This document shows positions 5,729 through 10,638 of a stretch of DNA of 10,638 nt, piece after piece (positions within the stretch are counted from its first letter, which is position 1; each line of letters opens with the position of its first letter). Both the position numbers and the translations under genes were made by a program. The stretch spans positions 1 to 10,638 of the forward strand of contig JBCCJA010000087.1 in assembly GCA_039045975.1 (NCBI GenBank), read 5' to 3'. The notes beneath the pieces were generated by a model. That model had not been told where the DNA came from, made no database searches, and was given only the letters and a program-made list of their open reading frames with translations. Source of the stretch: JBCCJA01 sp039045975. GTDB lineage: Bacteria; Planctomycetota; Planctomycetia; Planctomycetales; Planctomycetaceae.

Positions 5729-6381
5729 CGCGGATCGGACGACGCCGGCCCCGCCGCAGCGGCCCGGAACGTCGCTACTGCTTGCCCGACCCGGCGGCGG
5801 CGTTGACCGACGAACTGATCGCCCGCGAAATCCCGGAGGGCTGCCGGGTGGTCGACCTCGGCTGCGGCGACGGACGCCTGATCGAAATGCTGAGGCGGGA
5901 CCGCGCCTGCGACGTTATCGGGGTCGAGGTCGATGAGGAGTCGGTCGTCGAGGCCGTCGGCCGCGGGGTCCCGACGCTGAAGCTCGACCTCGACGAAGGC
6001 CTGCCCGACCTGCCGGACGACGGCTACGACGTCGCCGTTCTGTCCCAAACGTTACAGCAGGTCCGCCGCCCGCGGCAGGTGCTGCAGGAGCTGAAGCGGA
6101 TCGCGCCGCGAGCCCTTGTGACGGTGCCGAACTTCGGCCACTGGAAGATCCGCTGGCAGGTCGCGCGCGGGCGGACGCCGGTCACCAGTTTGCTACCGTA
6201 CGAATGGTACGACACGCCGAACCTGCACGTGATGACGATGCGAGACTTCCGCGAACTCGCGACGTCGCTCGGCTTCAAAATTCTTAAAGAGATCCCGATC
6301 CTGAACGGGGTCGCGGTCGAGCGGGCCTGGGCGGCGAATTTTCGCGCCGACTCCGCGCTCTATGTGCTCAGAAGAAAATAA
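5725..6381 (+). CDS. metW: Methionine biosynthesis protein MetW
   Basis: A 218-residue class I SAM-methyltransferase-fold protein. After a basic N-terminus (residues 1-18) come motif I VVDLGCGDGRL (42-52), the acidic end of strand 2 in GVEVD (66-70), and SQTLQQVRRP (107-116). The MetW hallmark follows: VPNFGHWKIRWQ (134-145), GRTPVTSLLPYEWYDTPNLH (149-168) and TMRDF (171-175). MetW is found beside MetX in many bacteria and is reported to associate with or support MetX activity; whether it methylates anything is unclear. The ATG lies in the 4-base overlap with metX. The gene ends 244 bp before the stop of the convergent glgA, with an inverted repeat between them that can terminate its transcript. 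Confidence 0.94.
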   Translation: MTRIGRRRPRRSGPERRYCLPDPAAALTDELIAREIPEGCRVVDLGCGDGRLIEMLRRDRACDVIGVEVDEESVVEAVGRGVPTLKLDLDEGLPDLPDDGYDVAVLSQTLQQVRRPRQVLQELKRIAPRALVTVPNFGHWKIRWQVARGRTPVTSLLPYEWYDTPNLHVMTMRDFRELATSLGFKILKEIPILNGVAVERAWAANFRADSALYVLRRK

Positions 6382-6478
6382 ATTGAGTTGGCCGGCTGAC
6401 GCCTGATTAAAGACTGCAGCCATTGAATGCCACAAGCGGTATCGAAAGCACTGTGCCAATAGGCGGTGTCGGTCAAGT

Positions 6479-6565
6479 CGTAGGGCAGGCCCCCGCCTGC
6501 CGCATTTCCGACATTTTTAAGAGTCGCCGCGATTCAAAATCCGGCAGGCGGGGGCCTGCCCTACG
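6479..6565. repeat. REP-doublet (REPIN-like) inverted repeat between metW and glgA
   Basis: Two perfect 24-bp inverted arms (6479-6502 and 6542-6565) are separated by 39 bp of lower-GC spacer. Each arm is itself a small palindrome: the tetranucleotide GTAG (6480-6483), then GGCAGGC (6484-6490), a CCCC loop (6491-6494) and GCCTGCC (6495-6501), with the mirror image ending in CTAC at 6561-6564. A short palindrome headed by GTAG is the hallmark of REP sequences mobilised by REP-associated tyrosine transposases (RAYTs), and two REPs facing each other form a REPIN. The element sits between the 3' ends of convergent genes, the preferred REP location, and its RNA would fold into a long GC-rich hairpin from either strand, so it may also end both transcripts. 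No RAYT gene is in the window; copy number cannot be judged here. Confidence 0.75.
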
Positions 6566-6624
6566 GAGCTCGATATCATGCACCCACAGCTCGCGCTGCG
6601 GGCTGGTATGGCAACCGCTTCTGC

Positions 6625-8130
6625 TTAAGCCGCGTCTTCGTCGATTTGTGGCGTCTCGGCCGGGCCGCAGGCGGCTTCATATAGTTTAAGGTATTCGGCG
6701 GCGCTGCGGTCCCAGGAGAAGTCGCGGGCCATGCCGTTCGCGACGAGTTTGGACCACACCGGCTTATTCCCGAACGCGTCGACGGTCCGCTGGACCGCTT
6801 GCGTGAGCGATTCGGCGTCGTAGCCGACGAAGCTGAGGCCGGTCGCGGCGGCGGCGTCCTCGTCGAGGTCAACGACGGTGTCTTTCAGTCCGCCGACGGC
6901 ACGTACGACCGGCACCGTGCCGTACGCCATCGAGTACATCTGGTTTAAGCCGCAGGGCTCGTAACGGCTCGGCATGAGGAACGCGTCGCAGCCGGCCTCG
7001 ATGCGGTGGGCGAGGCCTTCGTCGAAGCCGACGAACGCCGCGACCTTGTCGGGGTATTTCGCCGAAAGCTCGCGGACGAGCGACTCGTAGCGCGGGTCGC
7101 CCGTGCCGAGGAAGACGCATTGCAGGTCTTCGGCGAAGATCTCGTCGGCGGCCTCGGCGAGGATGTCGAACCCCTTCTGGTCCGCCATCCGCGAGATCAT
7201 GCCGAACAGCGGGACCTCGGCCGCGTCGGGCGTCGGGAGGCCGAGTTCTTGTCGCAGGGCGGCCTTGCAGGCGGCCTTGCCGGCGGCCCAGTCCGACGCG
7301 TCGTAATTAGTGGCGATGTGCGGGTCGGTCGCGGGATTCCAGACGCCGAGGTCGATGCCGTTGAGGATGCCGGACAGGTCCGCGCCCCGCTCGGCGAGTG
7401 TGCCGTCGAGTCCGCAGCCGCCCTCGGCCGTCGTGATCTCCCACGCGTACGACGGGCTGACGGTGTTGACGCGGTCGGCGAACACGATGCCGGTCTTCAG
7501 CAGGTTCAGTCCGCCGAAGTGCTCCATCTGCCGCCAGTTGAAGTATTCCCAGCCGAGCCCGGTCTGGAGCATGTGCTCGTGTGAGAAACCGCCCTGATAC
7601 GCCAGGTTGTGGATCGTAAAGACCGACCCCGTCCCGACGAACGTCGGGTCGAGCCCGTATTCGGCCGCAAGCAGCACGGGGATCAGGCCGGTCTGCCAGT
7701 CGTTCGCGTGGACGACGTCGGGACGCAGCAGCAACGCCTTGCAGGTTTCCAGGACGGCGCGGCTGAAGAACGCGAAGCGGGCGCAGTTGTCGCCGAAGTC
7801 TCCGTCGGCGTCGCCGTACAGCCCTTCCCGACTGAACAGGACGGGCTGCTCGACGAAAAGCACGGTGACGTCGGCTCCGCCGCGGTCGGCGGGCAGCGAC
7901 GTCCAGCGGACGCGGCCTTCGTACGTCTCGGTCCCGACCGGGATCCGCAGCGTCAGGCCGTCGATGACCTCCGTCGGGTGCGACGCCATCAGCGACGCGT
8001 AGTACGGCATCACGAGGTGCACCGCGTGGCCCCGCCCGGCGACCGCCTTCGCGAGCGCCGTCGACACGTCGGCCAGTCCGCCCGACTTCGCGAACGGGAC
8101 CGCTTCGGAACTGGCGAGCACGACGCGCAT
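6625..8130 (-). CDS. glgA: Glycogen synthase GlgA (ADP-glucose type)
   Basis: A 501-residue GT5 glycosyltransferase with the GT-B fold. It transfers glucose from a nucleotide sugar, normally ADP-glucose in bacteria, to the non-reducing end of an alpha-1,4-glucan. The sugar-nucleotide loop KSGGLADV is at 15-22 and HANDWQTGL at 141-149. ILNGID is at 255-260, SRMADQKG at 313-320 and the FLGTGDP strand at 340-346. The C-terminal signature MPSRYEPCGLNQMYSMAYG (386-404) contains the catalytic Glu391, followed by VGGLKDTV (412-419). Length and order are normal. The N-terminus is right at the usual position (MRVVLASSEAVPFAKSGG). It is transcribed alone, away from the kinase gene; glgC, glgB and glgP are not in the window. 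The 158 bp before it show no convincing promoter. Confidence 0.96.
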   Translation of the reverse strand: MRVVLASSEAVPFAKSGGLADVSTALAKAVAGRGHAVHLVMPYYASLMASHPTEVIDGLTLRIPVGTETYEGRVRWTSLPADRGGADVTVLFVEQPVLFSREGLYGDADGDFGDNCARFAFFSRAVLETCKALLLRPDVVHANDWQTGLIPVLLAAEYGLDPTFVGTGSVFTIHNLAYQGGFSHEHMLQTGLGWEYFNWRQMEHFGGLNLLKTGIVFADRVNTVSPSYAWEITTAEGGCGLDGTLAERGADLSGILNGIDLGVWNPATDPHIATNYDASDWAAGKAACKAALRQELGLPTPDAAEVPLFGMISRMADQKGFDILAEAADEIFAEDLQCVFLGTGDPRYESLVRELSAKYPDKVAAFVGFDEGLAHRIEAGCDAFLMPSRYEPCGLNQMYSMAYGTVPVVRAVGGLKDTVVDLDEDAAAATGLSFVGYDAESLTQAVQRTVDAFGNKPVWSKLVANGMARDFSWDRSAAEYLKLYEAACGPAETPQIDEDAA

Positions 8131-8288
8131 CGGACGGATCCCGGCTGAATATCTCGATCGGCCCGGAAATTACTCGCGGCGGCCTAAACTGCCAACGCGT
8201 CGGGCCGTCACGCGAGATAACGATTTCGTCGCGGATACCCGATTATTCGTTTGTCCCGTGTCGTCGTCGCGTCGAGTATCACGGAGCG

Positions 8289-10496
8289 ATGTGTCGTCAC
8301 GTAGCCGTGCCTTTCGGGCCGGCCGGCTCGCTTATGTCTCAGCGTCCCTCATCGCCCGGTCGGATCGGACCGCGGCCGGCGACCCCGGCGCTGCGGCGGG
8401 GGCGCGCAGGCGTCCAGCCGGGCGGGGGCGAGGCCTGTCTGCGGGACCTCGATCTGCACGAGCTGACGGTCGCGCCCGACACGATCGCGCAGCGGGTCGC
8501 CGACGCGTTCGACACCTCTCCCGACCTGCCGGGGGCGATCGTGGCGTCGACCGTCGGCGACGCCGGCGAGTCGCCGAAGGCCGCGGGGCCGTTCGGGTTG
8601 ATCTCGCGGACGCGGTTTCTGGAGCAGCTCGGCCGCCCGTTCGGCGTCGAGGTGTTCCTGAAACGCCCGGTGAAGGTGATGCTCGAGCACGTCGGCATCG
8701 AGCCGATGGTCCTCGCGGCTCACTGCGGCATCCAGGAGGCGGCGGAGGCGGCGCTCGCCAGGCCGCACGAATCTTTTCACGAGCCGATCGTCGTCGCCGA
8801 CGCCTTCGCGACCGGACGCCCCGGGCTGCTCGACATCCACACGCTGCTCGTCGCGCAATCGGGCCTGCTCGCCGCGGCGGCCGACACGATCCGCCGGCAG
8901 AAGGCCGCCGCGGAAGCCGCCAGCGTCGCCAAGAGCGAGTTCCTGGCGAACATGTCGCACGAGATCCGCACGCCGCTGACCGCGATCCTCGGCTTCGCTG
9001 AAAACCTCCTCGACCCGGACGTCCCGCCCGAAGAGCGGCGGGCCGCGACGAAGACCGTCCTCCGCAACGGCGAGCACCTGCTCGAAGTCATCAACGACAT
9101 CCTCGACCTCTCGAAGATCGAAGCCGGAAAGGTCGAGATCGAGCGGATCGCCTGCGGGCCGGCGAGGGTCATCGCCGACGTGATCTCGATCATGCGGGTC
9201 CGGGCCGACGCGAAGGGGCTCGACCTGCGGTTTTCGTTCGGCTCGCCGATCCCGTCGTCCGTCGTCAGCGACCCGACGCGTTTGCGGCAGGTGCTGATCA
9301 ACCTGCTGGGTAACGCGATCAAGTTCACCGAGGCCGGCTCGGTCGAGCTGCGAACGTCGTACGGGCTCGACGGCCCGGAGACGTTGCGGTTCGAAGTCAT
9401 TGACACCGGCATCGGCCTGACCGACGGGCAGATGGCGAAGCTGTTCGAGGCGTTCAGCCAGGCCGACAGTTCGACGACGCGACAGTACGGCGGCACGGGG
9501 CTCGGGCTGGCGATCTGCCGCCGTCTGGCCCGCATGCTCGGCGGCGACGTCACGGCCCGCAGCCGGTACGGCGAAGGCAGCACGTTCACGGTCCGCGTCG
9601 AGGCGCCTCTTGCCGCCGGCGCCCGCCTGCTCGACGACCCGCGCGGAGCACTCGGTTCGGCCGAAGAGCCTGCCGTCTTCGCCCCGGCCGGGGGGCTCGA
9701 TTGCAGGATTTTGCTTGCCGAAGACAGCCCCGATAACCAGATGCTCATCGCCGGGTTCCTGCGAAAGTCTGGCGCACAGGTCGACGTCTGCGAGAACGGC
9801 GAACAGGCCGTCGAGTTCGCGCTGCTCCGCGAACGCGAGCGGCGGCCGTTCGACGTCGTCCTTATGGACATGCAGATGCCCGTGCTCGACGGGTACGACG
9901 CGACACGCCGCCTGCGGGCGCAGGGCTTCCCCCGCCCGGTGATCGCGTTGACCGCGAACGCCATGGGGGCCGACCGCGAACGCTGCCTCGCCGTCGGTTG
10001 CAGCGACTACGCGACGAAGCCGATCCGGCGTCGGCATCTGATCGAGCAGATCACCGCGGCCGTCCGCGGCGGCCCGCCCGCGGATCCCCCACCTGCTCCG
10101 GTCACGACAGCGCCCGCGGACGCCGACAGACCGGACGAGTTGCCGGTTTTCGATGTAGACCATGCGATGGAGCGTGTCGCCGGCGAGGCCGAGATCCTCG
10201 CCGACATCGGGGCCCTGTTCCTGGAGCACTGCGACGGCTGGCTGGACGACCTGTCGACGGCGTTACGCGAGGGCCGTCTCGCCGACGCCCGCCGCGCGGC
10301 CCACACGCTGAAGAATTCCGCCGACAACGTCGGGGGACGGAAGCTGAACGAGCTCGCCTACGGCCTCGAGACGTCGGTCGAAGCGGGACGCGAGGCAGAA
10401 CTTCTCGAACGCCGCGACGCCGTCGCGGCGGCCCTGGCCGAATTCAAACCGCGGCTCGTCGAGCACCTCGCGACGCTCGAAACGCCGTCCGCGTGA
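8289..10496 (+). CDS. Soluble hybrid histidine kinase: CBS-like input, HisKA, HATPase, receiver, Hpt
   Basis: A 735-residue hybrid kinase with no membrane segment. Residues about 48-190 look like a divergent pair of CBS-type modules as seen in front of some kinases and diguanylate cyclases: DLPGAIVAS (79-87), GLISRTRFLEQLGRPFG (103-119), then EPIVVADAF (165-173) and GLLDIHTLLVAQS (179-191). A coiled-coil linker (about 192-213) leads to HisKA with FLANMSHEIRTPL (218-230, phospho-His224). The ATPase domain has the N box around Asn342, the G1 box DTGIG (372-376) and GGTGLGLAI (401-409). The receiver (about 471-592) has the acidic pair Glu478-Asp479, phospho-Asp527 (LMDMQMP) and Lys577. The C-terminal Hpt (about 620-725) has AHTLKNSADNVGG with His672. 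A complete intramolecular phosphorelay is present; the final response regulator is not nearby. ATG 8334 (residue 16) is an alternative start, since codons 1-16 look non-coding. Confidence 0.93.
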   Translation: MCRHVAVPFGPAGSLMSQRPSSPGRIGPRPATPALRRGRAGVQPGGGEACLRDLDLHELTVAPDTIAQRVADAFDTSPDLPGAIVASTVGDAGESPKAAGPFGLISRTRFLEQLGRPFGVEVFLKRPVKVMLEHVGIEPMVLAAHCGIQEAAEAALARPHESFHEPIVVADAFATGRPGLLDIHTLLVAQSGLLAAAADTIRRQKAAAEAASVAKSEFLANMSHEIRTPLTAILGFAENLLDPDVPPEERRAATKTVLRNGEHLLEVINDILDLSKIEAGKVEIERIACGPARVIADVISIMRVRADAKGLDLRFSFGSPIPSSVVSDPTRLRQVLINLLGNAIKFTEAGSVELRTSYGLDGPETLRFEVIDTGIGLTDGQMAKLFEAFSQADSSTTRQYGGTGLGLAICRRLARMLGGDVTARSRYGEGSTFTVRVEAPLAAGARLLDDPRGALGSAEEPAVFAPAGGLDCRILLAEDSPDNQMLIAGFLRKSGAQVDVCENGEQAVEFALLRERERRPFDVVLMDMQMPVLDGYDATRRLRAQGFPRPVIALTANAMGADRERCLAVGCSDYATKPIRRRHLIEQITAAVRGGPPADPPPAPVTTAPADADRPDELPVFDVDHAMERVAGEAEILADIGALFLEHCDGWLDDLSTALREGRLADARRAAHTLKNSADNVGGRKLNELAYGLETSVEAGREAELLERRDAVAAALAEFKPRLVEHLATLETPSA

Positions 10497-10521
10497 CGCG
10501 GATTTTACGTTCGGCTCACCA

Positions 10522-10541
10522 GCCTTGTATCTCAACAAGGC
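10522..10541 (+). terminator. Hairpin downstream of the hybrid kinase gene
   Basis: GCCTTGT (10522-10528) and ACAAGGC (10535-10541) pair perfectly around a 6-base loop, 25 bp after the kinase stop codon. No T tract follows, so it is not a standard intrinsic terminator, but it is the first structure the transcript meets and may stabilise or end it. Confidence 0.35.
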
Positions 10542-10569
10542 AGGTGTGATGCGTCAGGATCAGAGTCGT

Positions 10570-10623
10570 CGCGTGCGGCGGAGTGAGCGTAGCGAACGCA
10601 GCCGCACGCGGCGTCGCGCCGCG
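10570..10623. repeat. Nested inverted repeats around a GAGTGAGCG..GCGAACG core
   Basis: CGCGTGCGGC (10570-10579) and GCCGCACGCG (10601-10610) are perfect 10-bp inverted arms flanking a 21-base centre that includes GAGTGAGCG, TA and GCGAACG. A second 7-bp hairpin, CGCGGCG / CGCCGCG with a TCG loop (10607-10623), shares bases with the right arm, so the two are mutually exclusive. The layout resembles intergenic dispersed palindromes of high-GC bacteria. It may be a repeat family, a terminator, or the start of something beyond the right edge. Confidence 0.4.
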
Positions 10624-10638
10624 AGGTCGTCCGAGCCC

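Noticed and set aside
8349..10229. A long open frame of over 600 codons on the minus strand
   Set aside because: It lies antisense to the hybrid kinase, whose domains are unmistakable. Its translation is rich in Arg, Asp, Glu and Val with no recognisable motifs, as expected from the complement of GC3-biased codons.
10549..10638. An ATG-started frame running off the right edge, preceded by an AGG
   Set aside because: The product would be almost only Arg, Ser and Glu because the frame passes through inverted repeats; structure of the DNA explains it better than coding.
1..10638. CRISPR arrays, rRNA genes, insertion sequences with transposase, toxin-antitoxin or defence modules
   Set aside because: No regularly spaced repeats, rRNA motifs, transposase domains or recognisable defence proteins are seen on either strand.

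Overview
The window most likely comes from a high-GC planctomycete. Three things point there. First, the gene cut by the left edge ends in the prepilin-like DUF1559 / H-X9-DG signature that is hugely expanded in Planctomycetes. Second, a TPR protein carries two RNA polymerase alpha C-terminal-like domains, an architecture I associate with this phylum. Third, the tyrosine recombinase belongs to the divergent 'GINC-FG' type that I recall from planctomycete genomes. Most genes are strongly GC-biased at third codon positions and few have a clear Shine-Dalgarno sequence.

Left part (2-2742): the 3' end of a DUF1559 gene overlaps by one base a membrane-anchored alpha/beta hydrolase of mixed base composition. 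Convergent to these are a tyrosine recombinase-like gene (minus strand) and a 27-codon frame coupled to its stop codon. The recombinase starts about 110 bp past the 3' end of a tRNA-Gln(UUG) gene. This is the usual arrangement at the edge of an integrated element, so 436-2742 may be accessory DNA. The recombinase has lost several canonical catalytic residues.

Middle part (2742-4522): upstream of tRNA-Gln on the same strand is a second tRNA-shaped element (2897-2969). It has an abnormal anticodon arm and an extended, bulged acceptor-like stem. It lies 45 bp behind the stop codon of the TPR/double-alphaCTD gene, so all three could be on one transcript. A 191-bp intergenic region with a GC-rich dyad separates this gene from metX, which is divergent.

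Right part (4523-10638): metX and metW form a two-gene methionine operon with a four-base ATGA overlap: homoserine acyltransferase and its usual SAM-methyltransferase-fold partner. Between the convergent metW and glgA (glycogen synthase) lies a perfect 24-bp inverted repeat. Each arm is itself a small palindrome preceded by GTAG, the layout of a REP doublet (REPIN), and it probably also serves as a two-way terminator. Divergent from glgA is a large soluble hybrid histidine kinase: CBS-like input, HisKA, HATPase, receiver and Hpt. Behind it are several hairpins, one of which looks like a dispersed repeat.

The core metabolic and signalling genes look ordinary. The parts most worth a second look are the tRNA-like element, the REPIN-type doublet, the degenerate recombinase next to tRNA-Gln, and the TPR/double-alphaCTD protein.
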